Positions 1 to 7,235 are shown, counted from the first letter of the stretch. The stretch: DNA of 10,573 bases from an uncultured Clostridia bacterium (GCA_947629635.1 CANREO010000025.1:1-10573), one strand, 5' to 3'. The notes: a model not told the origin generated them from the sequence alone. Numbers and translations are program-made.

Positions 1-1
1 C

Positions 2-2728
2 CCCACGGAAATAGAGCCTTTCGGCGGCGCGGCGACTTGCATAGGCGGCGCGATCCGAGACCCTTTGTCGGGAAGAAGTTACGTGTATGCCGCGATGCGC
101 GTTACGGGCGCGGCAGATCCTCTGACGCCCGTCAAAGATACGCTCGAGGGCAAGTTGCCTCAGCGCAAGATAGTCACTACGGCTGCCGCCGGTTATTCGT
201 CCTACGGAAATCAAATAGGGCTTGCCACCGGTCAGGTCGACGAGCTTTATCATAGCGGATATGTCGCAAAAAGATTGGAAATTGGCGCGGTTATAGCTGC
301 AACTCCCGCAGAAAACGTGCGCAGAGAGGTGCCTTCGGCCGGGGATAAAGTTATACTTCTCGGCGGCAAGACCGGTCGCGACGGTTGCGGAGGAGCGACA
401 GGATCGAGCAAATCGCATACTCTTGAATCGCTTACCCATTGCGGCGCAGAGGTGCAAAAGGGCAACGCTCCCGAAGAGCGAAAACTTCAAAGGCTTTTCC
501 GCAATAAAGAGGCTATGTTGCTTATAAAGCGTTGCAACGATTTCGGCGCAGGCGGCGTTTCGGTCGCTATAGGAGAGTTGGCGGATGGCCTCGACATCAA
601 CCTCGACCTCGTGCCCAAAAAATATGACGGCCTTGACGGAACCGAACTTGCAATATCCGAATCCCAGGAACGTATGGCTGTCGTTGTAGAAGCCGACAAG
701 GTCGAAAGATTCAAAGAGTTGGCAAATGCCGAGAACCTTGAGGCGACCGTAGTGGCAGAAGTTACTGCCGATTCGCGTTTGCGAATGAGTTGGCGCGGCA
801 AAGCGATCGTCGATATCTCGCGCGAATTTTTGAATTCAAACGGCAAGGAAAAGCATATTTCCGTGCGACCCAAACACTGCAAAGGGTACAAAAAGATCGT
901 GCCTCTCGATTTTGCGACGGGCATGAAAGATTTGGCTTCGGACCTCAACGTATGTTCGAAGAGAGGGCTTTGCGAAAGATTTGATTCCACTATTGGCGCC
1001 GGCACGGTGCTTATGCCTTTCGGAGGCAAATATCAAATGACGCCGCCGCAAGCAATGGTGCATCTTGTGTCCGTCGAAAGCAAGCATACGGATACCGTAT
1101 CCTATATGTCATGGGGCGGCAACCCGTATGTCACCGAACAGAGCCCATATCACGGAGCCTATCTGGCTGTGGTGGAGAGCGTGTCTAAGCTCATTGCGAG
1201 CGGTGCGGATTTTAAGGACGTATATCTCAGTTTTCAGGAGTATTTTTTGAAGCCCGGCAAAGATCCGGAACGTTGGGGTCAGCCTTTTGCCGCTCTGTTG
1301 GGCGCATTTAAGGCGCAAATGGATCTGGGCGTTGCCGCCATCGGCGGCAAGGATTCTATGAGCGGAAGTTTCGAAAAGATAGACGTTCCGCCCACTTTCG
1401 TATCGTTTGCCGTGACGACAGGCAAGGTCAACGATGTCGTTTCGCCCGAATTCAAAGGGGTCGGGCACAAGGTGGTTTTGATTTGCCCCGAATATGAAAA
1501 CTCTTTGCCGCAAAATTTGACAGAGACGCTAAAACAGGTGAGAGAACTCATCGCAAGCGGCAAAGTAGCGGCTGCGTTTACACCGACCTACGGCGGCATA
1601 GCCGAGGGAGTGATGAAAGCGTGTTTTGGCAATAAAATAGGGTTTGAATATGATAAAAACGCAACTTTAAGTACGATTTTTGATTATATGTACGGCGCGT
1701 TTGTGCTTGAACTCGTCGATGATTCAGATATAGGCGTCACGCTTGGTCGCACCATAAATGAGGGTGAGATCCGTTTTGCTGACGAAAAAATCGCGTTGGA
1801 AGAGTTGCAAAGAATTTTCGAAAATAAGCTTGAATCCGTATATCCTTGCAACGTTGCGTCGTCATATGAAAAACCGCCCAAATTCGGTTGTGACAAAAAG
1901 ACTACGTTCGGTTCTGCAATCAAATGCGCGAGGCCGCAGGTGCTCAGTCCCGTATTCCCGGGTACAAATTGCGAGTATGACACCGCCAAGGCATTCGAGG
2001 ACGCCGGCGCAAAGGCCAAGCTGTTTGTCGTCCGCAACAACAGCGCCGACGACGTAGCGCGCAGCGTCGAAGATTTTTCATCGCTTCTTGCGGAAAGTCA
2101 GATGATGTTTATTCCCGGAGGATTTTCGGGCGGAGACGAGCCTGACGGATCGGGCAAGTTTATTACTGCGTTTATGCGCAATGGGGAAGTGCGCGCGCAA
2201 ATCGAAGCGCTGTTGGATAGAAGAGACGGACTTATGGGAGGCATATGCAACGGTTTCCAGGCGCTAATCAAACTTGGACTTGTTCCGTTTGGCAAGATTA
2301 TCGACGCAGATGAGACTTGTCCCACGCTCACATACAACGATATAGGCAGACACCAGTCGCGCATAGTTCGAGTCAGAGTATGCTCGACAGCGTCGCCGTG
2401 GCTTTCCATGGTGCGCGAAGGCGAGATATTCAGTGTGCCTATTTCGCACGGCGAGGGCAAATTTATTGCGTCCGACTCGCTTGTCGGGGAACTTGCGGCA
2501 AGGGGACAGATAATGACGCAATACGTCGATTTGGACGGAGAGCCTACAATGGATATACGTTTCAACCCCAACGGCAGCAAATGCGCCATTGAGGGCGTTT
2601 TGTCGCCCGACGGGAGGATTTTCGGAAAGATGGGGCACGCCGAGCGTAAAGGCTACGGACTCTATAAAAACGTCTTGGGCAATTATGACATGAAACTCTT
2701 CGAAAGCGCCGTAAGATATTTCAAGTGA
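2..2728 (+). CDS. purL: Phosphoribosylformylglycinamidine synthase, single-chain form, 5' end missing
   Basis: This enzyme makes FGAM from FGAR, glutamine and ATP in cytoplasmic purine biosynthesis. The reading frame is open from base 2, so the gene begins outside the window; 908 codons remain. Single-chain clostridial-type enzymes are about 1240 residues, so roughly the first 330 are missing. Numbered from base 2, the fragment shows the EPFGGAATC segment (about 5-13), GGKTGRDGCGGATGSSK (about 121-137), FGAGGVS (about 181), the ISESQERM motif (about 218) and IGGKDSMSG (about 447), all typical of the synthetase half. From about 650 (PVFPGTNCE) the fused class I glutaminase begins. Its nucleophile is the Cys of GICNGFQ (749), and His816 and Glu818 of SHGEGKF complete the triad. 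No internal stop or frameshift is seen. A strong terminator follows 23 bases after the stop, so this is the last gene of its transcript. Identification is secure. Confidence 0.97.
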   Translation, partial: PTEIEPFGGAATCIGGAIRDPLSGRSYVYAAMRVTGAADPLTPVKDTLEGKLPQRKIVTTAAAGYSSYGNQIGLATGQVDELYHSGYVAKRLEIGAVIAATPAENVRREVPSAGDKVILLGGKTGRDGCGGATGSSKSHTLESLTHCGAEVQKGNAPEERKLQRLFRNKEAMLLIKRCNDFGAGGVSVAIGELADGLDINLDLVPKKYDGLDGTELAISESQERMAVVVEADKVERFKELANAENLEATVVAEVTADSRLRMSWRGKAIVDISREFLNSNGKEKHISVRPKHCKGYKKIVPLDFATGMKDLASDLNVCSKRGLCERFDSTIGAGTVLMPFGGKYQMTPPQAMVHLVSVESKHTDTVSYMSWGGNPYVTEQSPYHGAYLAVVESVSKLIASGADFKDVYLSFQEYFLKPGKDPERWGQPFAALLGAFKAQMDLGVAAIGGKDSMSGSFEKIDVPPTFVSFAVTTGKVNDVVSPEFKGVGHKVVLICPEYENSLPQNLTETLKQVRELIASGKVAAAFTPTYGGIAEGVMKACFGNKIGFEYDKNATLSTIFDYMYGAFVLELVDDSDIGVTLGRTINEGEIRFADEKIALEELQRIFENKLESVYPCNVASSYEKPPKFGCDKKTTFGSAIKCARPQVLSPVFPGTNCEYDTAKAFEDAGAKAKLFVVRNNSADDVARSVEDFSSLLAESQMMFIPGGFSGGDEPDGSGKFITAFMRNGEVRAQIEALLDRRDGLMGGICNGFQALIKLGLVPFGKIIDADETCPTLTYNDIGRHQSRIVRVRVCSTASPWLSMVREGEIFSVPISHGEGKFIASDSLVGELAARGQIMTQYVDLDGEPTMDIRFNPNGSKCAIEGVLSPDGRIFGKMGHAERKGYGLYKNVLGNYDMKLFESAVRYFK

Positions 2729-2751
2729 TTCCTCCGCATATCAAAATTTTG

Positions 2752-2777
2752 CCGTCCGTTTTTACGGACGGTTTTTT
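2752..2777 (+). terminator. Rho-independent terminator of purL
   Basis: A perfect 8-bp stem (CCGTCCGT paired with ACGGACGG) closes a TTTT loop and is followed directly by six T residues. It starts 23 bases after the purL stop. The T tract is on the plus strand, so it ends purL transcription and separates it from the next gene. Confidence 0.93.
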
Positions 2778-2953
2778 CAAATAAGGTTTATACGCAATGA
2801 TTCGGGATACATTAACGGCTTTTTCTGCAATATTAGAGGCGGTTTTCAAATGTCGGCAAATGTAAAATAATGTCACAGTTTGCAGACGATTGCGCATCTA
2901 TATTTTAAGTTTGGCGACTACGTCGACGCTTACAATTTTATGCGGAGAGCAAT

Positions 2954-3496
2954 ATGAAAAACAATGTCAGAAACGATATGAGCATTTTGCAAACTTTGGT
3001 GGGTAAATGCGTGGTCGGAGTCGATTATGTTTCATACGAAGGCAACGAGGCAAACGCTCTTGTCATCAGCTTCGGCAGCAAAGCAAAAGATAATAACGAT
3101 ATTTTTTCGACAATATACGTGTGCTGTTATGCACGTATACGCAACGCTTCCGAGATGCTTTTGACGATGTCGGATATTTTTTATTCTGAAAATCTCCAAA
3201 AACTGCCATACGACCAATATATACGCGCGGAATTTTATAACTTCGAAGATACTTTGTTAAGGAAAAATTGCGATAGGGTACGCCGCTATTTTGACAATCC
3301 CTCCTGTTTGGTCAGCGCAGTCACCACAAACGATATAGGCGACATATTCATTACCGTCGGCGATATGCAAATCGAAATCATGCCGGATTGCATTCAACAC
3401 GGACTGGAATATTATCGCATAGATATTTTGGGCGGCAAACGCCAATTCGCGCTTAGAAACTTCAGAGGCAGGAACGTGTTCGAAGTCGTGGCATGA
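2954..3496 (+). CDS. Hypothetical protein, 180 residues
   Basis: The family is not recognised with certainty. GGAGAG at 2944-2949, four bases before the ATG, supports this start. The product looks soluble: no signal peptide and no membrane segment. The layout is mixed alpha/beta: a hydrophobic strand at about 40-45 (ALVISFG), a strand pair at about 57-66 (STIYVCCYARI), the MSDIFYS stretch (about 73-79), and near the C-terminus GDIFITVGDMQIEIMPD followed by EYYRI. By memory only, this order (small-molecule-like FG strand, a core around R-I, then a GDL-x-I then E-I-x-P-D then Y/W-R-I ending) resembles small uncharacterised Firmicutes proteins of similar size; that is inference. The gene stands alone after the purL terminator. 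No convincing promoter was found in 2778-2953; the best pair there (TTGCAG, 17 bases, TTTAAG, from 2880) is weak. It converges on the MATE gene with an 11-base gap and no terminator between. Confidence 0.8.
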   Translation: MKNNVRNDMSILQTLVGKCVVGVDYVSYEGNEANALVISFGSKAKDNNDIFSTIYVCCYARIRNASEMLLTMSDIFYSENLQKLPYDQYIRAEFYNFEDTLLRKNCDRVRRYFDNPSCLVSAVTTNDIGDIFITVGDMQIEIMPDCIQHGLEYYRIDILGGKRQFALRNFRGRNVFEVVA

Positions 3497-3507
3497 TCCA
3501 TAAACCG

Positions 3508-4944
3508 TTATCGAGATATTCTGACATATTCCGCGTCCATACCTTTGATGCGGAATATTTTATTTATAGTGGAGATTGTTATGGGGATAAATATAATCAC
3601 CGACAACGCTTCCGCTATTGGGAATGACATCCAAAATCCCGTAAAAGAAAGAGACGTGTATGTGGACAAGATATATCCCAGCGGCAAAAGCAAACAAATC
3701 TGTCTTAGAAGGGAGATGAACATGGCCTTTATGCCGTGTCCTACGCTATTGAACATGGCTATCATGATCACGCCGAAAGCGGCCGGTAAAAATGCGACCG
3801 AACATATGCGTAAAGCTTCGCTGCCCATTTTTATGCGCGCTATGTTGTCGCCTACGCCGAACAGTTGCAAAAGCGGTTTCGGTATTGTCAAAAACAGAAT
3901 CATCGCAAAGGTCATGTAAATAAACGCGATCAACATCGCCAGCCTGAACGTCTTGTCAAAGCGCTTGCGATTACGCGCGCCGTAGTTATATCCCATTATG
4001 GGGATGCAACCTTGATTGAGCCCGAATACCGGCATAAATGCAAACGATTGCAATTTGAAGTATATGCCGAACGACCATACGGCGTCTGTGGAGCGATTGA
4101 GGATAATGTTTGCGATCATGTACATCACGGACCCGATAGAATTCATCACAACCGTTGGCAAGCCCACGCGCAAGATATTGAAAATAATTTGTTTTTTCAG
4201 TTTGAAGCCGCGCGTGAAAAATATATGAATATCCCATTTTTTTCTGCCCGCGATTATTACGAATATGGGTATAAACATCGCGATGATCTGTCCCGTGACA
4301 GTGGCGATTGCGGCGCCTATCGCCCCAAGCCCTATCACGCTTATAAATATCGGATCCAGCACGATATTGGTCACAGCGCCCACAAGTTGCGAGATCATGG
4401 GCACGATCATATTGCCCATAGCTTGCAAAATGCGATTCAGCATAATTTCTATCATCATGCCGAAGGAACAGCAGGTGCAAATGGAGAGGTATTTGTAAGA
4501 CATCTCGTACACCGTTTGCATATTTGCTCCGCCTGTGTTTAAGGTTGACGCATCCAATGTGTAAGCTCTGATAAACGCTTCGGATATGAAATAGCCGAGT
4601 ATTGCAAACAGCGCGCTGACGATGAGACTCAAAAGTATGCCCGTCTGTGAGGATAGGGAAGCGTCGTCTTTTCTGCCCTCGCCCAGAAGCCTTGAAATAA
4701 GCGATCCGGTGCCCACGGCGATGCCTATAGCAAACGCGTTTACGAGCAGTTGCATGGGCAAGGCATACGAGAGCGCAAGCACTCCGTTTGTAGGGTCGTA
4801 ATTGCCTATGAAAATGCTGTCTACGATGTTGTAAAGCGCCTGCACGAGCATGGATAATATCGCAGGACCGCTCATTTTGAAAATGAGTTTTCCGATCGGC
4901 GTCGTGCCCAGCTTGGTTGATTGCAAATTTTCGGCATCGCTCAT
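3508..4944 (-). CDS. MATE-family multidrug/cation efflux transporter (MepA-like)
   Basis: This inner-membrane protein probably exports drugs or other organic cations in exchange for Na+ or H+. It has 478 residues, a normal MATE length, with about 12 hydrophobic helices in two homologous halves. The N-terminus reads LGTTPIGKLIFKMSGPAILSM and then ALYNIVDSIFIG (about residues 37-48), the hallmark opening of MepA-type MATE proteins. The second half opens again with a helix of the same kind (VGLPTVVMNSIGSVMYMIANI), and later carries FGLNQGCIPIMGYNYGA, the usual MATE helix 8 region. The ATG at 4944 is preceded by GAGAGG about 9 bases upstream. It has its own promoter (4970-4998), and the upstream antiporter ends 139 bases away, so the two are probably separate units. 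The substrate cannot be told from sequence; MATE assignment is secure. Confidence 0.95.
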   Translation of the reverse strand: MSDAENLQSTKLGTTPIGKLIFKMSGPAILSMLVQALYNIVDSIFIGNYDPTNGVLALSYALPMQLLVNAFAIGIAVGTGSLISRLLGEGRKDDASLSSQTGILLSLIVSALFAILGYFISEAFIRAYTLDASTLNTGGANMQTVYEMSYKYLSICTCCSFGMMIEIMLNRILQAMGNMIVPMISQLVGAVTNIVLDPIFISVIGLGAIGAAIATVTGQIIAMFIPIFVIIAGRKKWDIHIFFTRGFKLKKQIIFNILRVGLPTVVMNSIGSVMYMIANIILNRSTDAVWSFGIYFKLQSFAFMPVFGLNQGCIPIMGYNYGARNRKRFDKTFRLAMLIAFIYMTFAMILFLTIPKPLLQLFGVGDNIARIKMGSEALRICSVAFLPAAFGVIMIAMFNSVGHGIKAMFISLLRQICLLLPLGYILSTYTSLSFTGFWMSFPIAEALSVIIFIPITISTINKIFRIKGMDAEYVRISR

Positions 4945-4969
4945 ATCTTGCCTCTCGAGTGATATTTAG

Positions 4970-4998
4970 AGTATAGAGAAATTTGTCGAAAAAAGCAA
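4970..4998 (-). promoter_or_regulatory. Candidate sigma-A promoter of the MATE gene
   Basis: On the minus strand, TTGCTT (4993-4998) and TATACT (4970-4975) are spaced by exactly 17 bases. The -10 matches the consensus in five of six positions; the -35 in three of six. It lies about 25 bases upstream of the MATE start, giving a short leader that contains the ribosome binding site. A second, overlapping option is TTTACA (5033-5038) with TTTAAT (within the palindrome) 17 bases on. Confidence 0.6.
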
Positions 4999-5008
4999 AC
5001 GAATACCT

Positions 5009-5030
5009 ATTAAAATAATATTATTTTAAT
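5009..5030. repeat. Perfect 22-bp AT-only palindrome upstream of the MATE promoter
   Basis: The half-site ATTAAAATAAT is followed immediately by its exact reverse complement, with no spacer. The palindrome ends 10 bases upstream of the -35 of the MATE promoter. The position and perfect dyad symmetry suit a binding site for a dimeric regulator. It has no G or C and no following T tract in either direction, so it is not a good terminator for the antiporter gene that ends at 5084. Confidence 0.7.
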
Positions 5031-5083
5031 GTGTAAATTTAATTTCTCGCGTGTATGATATAAAAGTTGCAGAAATGTCTGAA

Positions 5084-6370
5084 TCAAGCGTCTTTTGAGA
5101 CGGTGTCTTTCAAAATTTGTCTGACGTATTCGGGATAATCGCGTTCGCCTTTATATGTCAACTTCAAGATCAAAGGAGTAAGCAGCGCCGACAAAAGAAT
5201 GAGTATCAAAACAAACGGCATTATGGACGGATCTACAAGTCCGCTGTCTATGCCTTTCTGGGCGCAGACAAGCACGACTTCTGCGCGCACCATCATTCCG
5301 ACGCCTACGCGCAGGCTGTCTTTGAAAGAATATCTGCAAAGAAGGGCGGCAGATCCGCATCCCAAAACCTTGCCGATCAGTCCCACCGCTACAAATGCAA
5401 AGCCGAAGCCCACGACACTTGCATTGAGTGAAGAAAAGTCGGCAGTGATGCCTATATTTGCAAAAAATACGGGAACAAAAATGAGATAACTGCTTATCTC
5501 CACCTTTCTGTCGATATATTCGTGTTCACGTACGGTGGAGATTATGATGCCCGCAATATATGCTCCGGTGATATCCGCCACTCCAAACCACCTTTCGGAA
5601 GCGTATGCGAAGAAAAAGCATATTGCAAAACCAAGTATGGGCAGGCGTCTCGTGTGCGGATGTTTTTTCTCCACAAAGTTGAAGATGAAATGTATGACGA
5701 CGCCCAAAGCAACTGCCAGCGCGAAGAAACCTATCATTTTGCCGATCACGAGGCCTACGTTGGCAGCGGCGGCCTCGCCTTCGTTCAGCCCTATGAACAG
5801 CGATAGCAGGATGACGCCCAAAACGTCGTCCAGGATCGCGGCTTCTATTATAGAAGTGCCTACTTTTGTGTTGAGTTTGCCAAGCTCCTTCAGCGTCGCT
5901 ACGGTAACGCTGACGGAAGTCGCGGCGAGGATCGTGCCGTAAAAGAGGTTGACGATCGCCATATGCGACGTCATATCTTTAAATCCGCCGTTGAAGGCGG
6001 CCGACACTATAAATCCGAGCGCAACGGGCAAGGCGACGCCGCCTAAAGTGATAATGACCGATGGCACGCCGCATTTTCTGAACTGCTTTAGGTCGGTTTC
6101 GAGCCCCGCGGAAAACATTATAAGAATAACGCCGATTTTCGCGAGGAAAGAAAGTCCTTCAAGCGTCGCCGGCGTAAAGATCTGTTGATTCGGTATTAGC
6201 TTTATAAGCCCCAACAATATTCCGGCGACAATCATGCCTATGACTTGCGGAAATCCTATTTTTTTGCTTGCGAGCGAGAAAAATTTGGTGCTCAAAAGTA
6301 TGAGTGCCAAAGGAAGCAAAATCTCGAAGTAGGCTATGGATGACGACGTCGATAATATAGATGTGCTCAT
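5084..6370 (-). CDS. CPA2/Kef-type cation:proton antiporter (membrane domain only)
   Basis: This inner-membrane exchanger probably swaps Na+ or K+ for H+ and serves pH or ion balance. From the ATG at 6370 it has 428 residues and about 12-13 hydrophobic helices covering the Na+/H+ exchanger domain. Visible family marks are GFPQVIGMIVAGILLG (39-54), SAGLETD (87-93), the unwound-helix region ATSVSVTVATLKELG (150-164), the ion-binding pair Asp181-Asp182 in EAAILDDVLG, and GMMVRAEV with Arg362. The Asp-Asp pair is typical of CPA2 exchangers. The C-terminus ends in a short charged tail (ERDYPEYVRQILKD), with no TrkA-N nucleotide-binding domain as in KefB/KefC, so regulation by NAD(H) or glutathione is not expected. 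The frame can be extended to a TTG at 6409, but that lacks a ribosome binding site and lies in a candidate -35 box. The ATG at 6370 is preferred, although its nearest AGG is about 15 bases away, so the start is uncertain. Confidence 0.9.
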   Translation of the reverse strand: MSTSILSTSSSIAYFEILLPLALILLSTKFFSLASKKIGFPQVIGMIVAGILLGLIKLIPNQQIFTPATLEGLSFLAKIGVILIMFSAGLETDLKQFRKCGVPSVIITLGGVALPVALGFIVSAAFNGGFKDMTSHMAIVNLFYGTILAATSVSVTVATLKELGKLNTKVGTSIIEAAILDDVLGVILLSLFIGLNEGEAAAANVGLVIGKMIGFFALAVALGVVIHFIFNFVEKKHPHTRRLPILGFAICFFFAYASERWFGVADITGAYIAGIIISTVREHEYIDRKVEISSYLIFVPVFFANIGITADFSSLNASVVGFGFAFVAVGLIGKVLGCGSAALLCRYSFKDSLRVGVGMMVRAEVVLVCAQKGIDSGLVDPSIMPFVLILILLSALLTPLILKLTYKGERDYPEYVRQILKDTVSKDA

Positions 6371-6379
6371 TTCGACAGA

Positions 6380-6409
6380 GTTATACACCTTTTGCGAATT
6401 TTCAGTCAA
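6380..6409 (-). promoter_or_regulatory. Candidate promoter of the antiporter gene
   Basis: On the minus strand TTGACT (6404-6409) and TATAAC (6380-6385) are separated by 18 bases; each matches the sigma-A consensus in five of six positions. The start of transcription would fall within about 3 bases of the ATG at 6370, which would make the message nearly leaderless. That oddity lowers confidence; a promoter further upstream, around 6440-6460, is possible but no well-spaced pair was found. Confidence 0.4.
6390..6402. repeat. 13-bp direct repeat, copy 1 (TTTTGCGAATTTT)
   Basis: This copy sits between the -35 and -10 boxes of the candidate antiporter promoter, a classic position for a repressor site. 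An identical 13-bp copy lies 112 bases to the right. Confidence 0.6.
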
Positions 6410-6486
6410 GCATTTACGATAAAGAATGAAAACTTCTTTATAATAATCCTATATAAAACAAAATTATTCGGTATGTGCGCGAGATG

Positions 6487-6514
6487 AAAAATTCGAAAGA
6501 GTTTTGCGAATTTT
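6487..6514. repeat. 13-bp repeat copy 2 with an inverted half-site
   Basis: The second exact copy of TTTTGCGAATTTT is at 6502-6514. Its CGAATTTT end (6507-6514) is the reverse complement of AAAATTCG at 6488-6495, giving an 8-bp inverted repeat with an 11-base spacer. Together with copy 1 this makes three CGAATTTT cores, two direct and one inverted. There is no gene and no T tract, so a protein-binding role is more likely than a terminator. Confidence 0.55.
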
Positions 6515-6552
6515 GAAAGTATAATTTTCCTCCGATCGCGAAAAGCGGCGCG

Positions 6553-6566
6553 AAATCTTAAGATTT
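6553..6566. repeat. 14-bp perfect palindrome AAATCTTAAGATTT
   Basis: A spacer-free perfect dyad lies 75 bases upstream of the rightward -35 box, followed by a shorter palindrome TACAATTGTA at 6570-6579. It could be a regulator site for either divergent gene. In AT-rich sequence such short palindromes can arise by chance. Confidence 0.45.
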
Positions 6567-6640
6567 TTGTACAATTGTAAGCTAAAACACTACATTTTGT
6601 GCTCTAAAACTCCCTCAAACCCCTAATATCGCCCAATGTG

Positions 6641-6669
6641 TTGACAATATTGCGTCTCGGGGTTAAAAT
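6641..6669 (+). promoter_or_regulatory. Near-consensus sigma-A promoter of the ABC operon
   Basis: A perfect TTGACA (6641-6646) and TAAAAT (6664-6669, five of six) are spaced by the ideal 17 bases. Transcription would start near 6676, giving a leader of about 34 bases before the TTG start at 6710. It is the strongest promoter seen in the window and no terminator follows until past the right edge, so it probably drives all four downstream genes. Confidence 0.8.
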
Positions 6670-6697
6670 AAATTCATACACGGGACAAATTTCCGTA

Positions 6698-6704
6698 GGG
6701 AGAG
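6698..6704 (+). promoter_or_regulatory. Ribosome binding site that sets the TTG start at 6710
   Basis: GGGAGAG ends five bases before the in-frame TTG at 6710. It decides the start of the small membrane protein: the upstream in-frame GTG at 6638 lies in the promoter, and the first in-frame ATG codons (6728, 6731) are too far from any Shine-Dalgarno sequence. Confidence 0.65.
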
Positions 6705-6709
6705 ATATT

Positions 6710-7141
6710 TTGGATGCACTATCGTTTATGATGAACGTGCTCGAAGGCGTTGTGACCCTTTCAAAGGGAGTTGCCTTGCTGGTGGTCGTCATATTTATGT
6801 GTTTTATCGTCAGACAATTGCCGGAACGTATTCAGCGTTTCCTTTCGGCATTTGCGGCGACATTGCTTCTCTATGCCATTTTCAGAGAGTTGCACGGGGA
6901 GCCTCTCTCCGTCTTGAAATCTCTGTTGCCCGTCGAGCTATTGATCAATTTTACCGTCATGCTGTATGCAGTCGGTTTTGCGGTGCGTTTTGCGCGCGCT
7001 TTTGCGGCGGAAAAACTTTTTGCCAAGCAAAAGGAAGTCCCCGTGATTTGCCTGTCAGGCAAGAGCAAACACTATTTCGGGACATCCGACGCAAAATATT
7101 TTTCATACTATTTCAACCGTTCTCCGGTCATTTTGCAATAA
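6710..7141 (+). CDS. Small membrane protein, three predicted helices, first gene of the ABC operon
   Basis: The family is not recognised. With the TTG start the product has 143 residues. Hydrophobic segments lie at about 14-35 (VVTLSKGVALLVVVIFMCFIV), 42-58 and 74-95, joined by short charged loops (RQLPERIQR; RELHGEPLSVLK). The C-terminal third (about 96-143) is basic and then aromatic-rich (KYFSYYFNRS) and should lie in the cytoplasm or at the membrane face. The longer frame from GTG at 6638 is rejected because that start overlaps the -35 box. No terminator separates it from the ABC ATPase 94 bases downstream: the only hairpin there (CCCT-TTT-AGGG at 7152-7162) has a 4-bp stem and no T tract. 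Shared transcription with the transporter is therefore likely, and an accessory role in it is a guess. Confidence 0.75.
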   Translation: MDALSFMMNVLEGVVTLSKGVALLVVVIFMCFIVRQLPERIQRFLSAFAATLLLYAIFRELHGEPLSVLKSLLPVELLINFTVMLYAVGFAVRFARAFAAEKLFAKQKEVPVICLSGKSKHYFGTSDAKYFSYYFNRSPVILQ

Positions 7142-7219
7142 GGTTTTTGCGCCCTTTTAGGGTAGCTTAGGTATGGTACGCATCGGGCGTATCGCTCTTT
7201 GCGTGCAAAAATTTATATT

Positions 7220-7225
7220 AGGAGA
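7220..7225 (+). promoter_or_regulatory. Ribosome binding site that sets the ATPase start at 7236
   Basis: AGGAGA lies 10 bases before the ATG at 7236. An in-frame ATG at 7173 would add 21 residues (MVRIGRIALCVQKF...), but it has no Shine-Dalgarno sequence, and ABC ATPases of this kind begin just before the LTVKNLKKTY-type strand. Confidence 0.7.
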
Positions 7226-7235
7226 TTTATTAAAT

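Larger units (their letters stand above)
6371..6709. other. Divergent intergenic region between the antiporter and the ABC operon
   Basis: About 340 AT-rich bases lie between divergent transcription units and hold no convincing gene. They contain a candidate leftward promoter at 6380-6409, a near-consensus rightward promoter at 6641-6669, a repeated TTTTGCGAATTTT element (6390-6402 and 6502-6514, with an inverted half at 6488-6495), a 14-bp palindrome at 6553-6566 and a 10-bp palindrome TACAATTGTA at 6570-6579. The repeats cluster on the antiporter side. Confidence 0.75.

Noticed and set aside
65..67. TTG at 65 as the start of purL
   Set aside because: The frame is open back to base 2 and the preceding residues (EPFGGAATCIGGAIRDPL) are conserved PurL sequence, so the true start is outside the window.
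37..255. A 72-codon plus-strand frame overlapping purL at the left edge
   Set aside because: It lies in another frame of the clearly conserved purL sequence and has an arginine-rich, composition-driven translation.
3114..3139. 8-bp inverted repeat (TATACGTG and CACGTATA) that could be a hairpin
   Set aside because: It lies inside the coding region of the unknown 180-residue protein, has a 10-base loop and no T tract, and no neighbouring start or stop depends on it.
3865..4542. Long plus-strand frame of 225 codons opposite the MATE gene
   Set aside because: It is antisense to a well-supported MATE gene; the translation is rich in His, Arg and Tyr and shows no domain pattern or ribosome binding site.
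6520..6525. TATAAT on the plus strand as a second promoter for the ABC operon
   Set aside because: No acceptable -35 lies 16-18 bases upstream, and a much better promoter is present at 6641-6669.
7152..7162. CCCT-TTT-AGGG hairpin between the small membrane protein and the ATPase, as a terminator
   Set aside because: The stem is only 4 bp and no T run follows, so it should not stop transcription.
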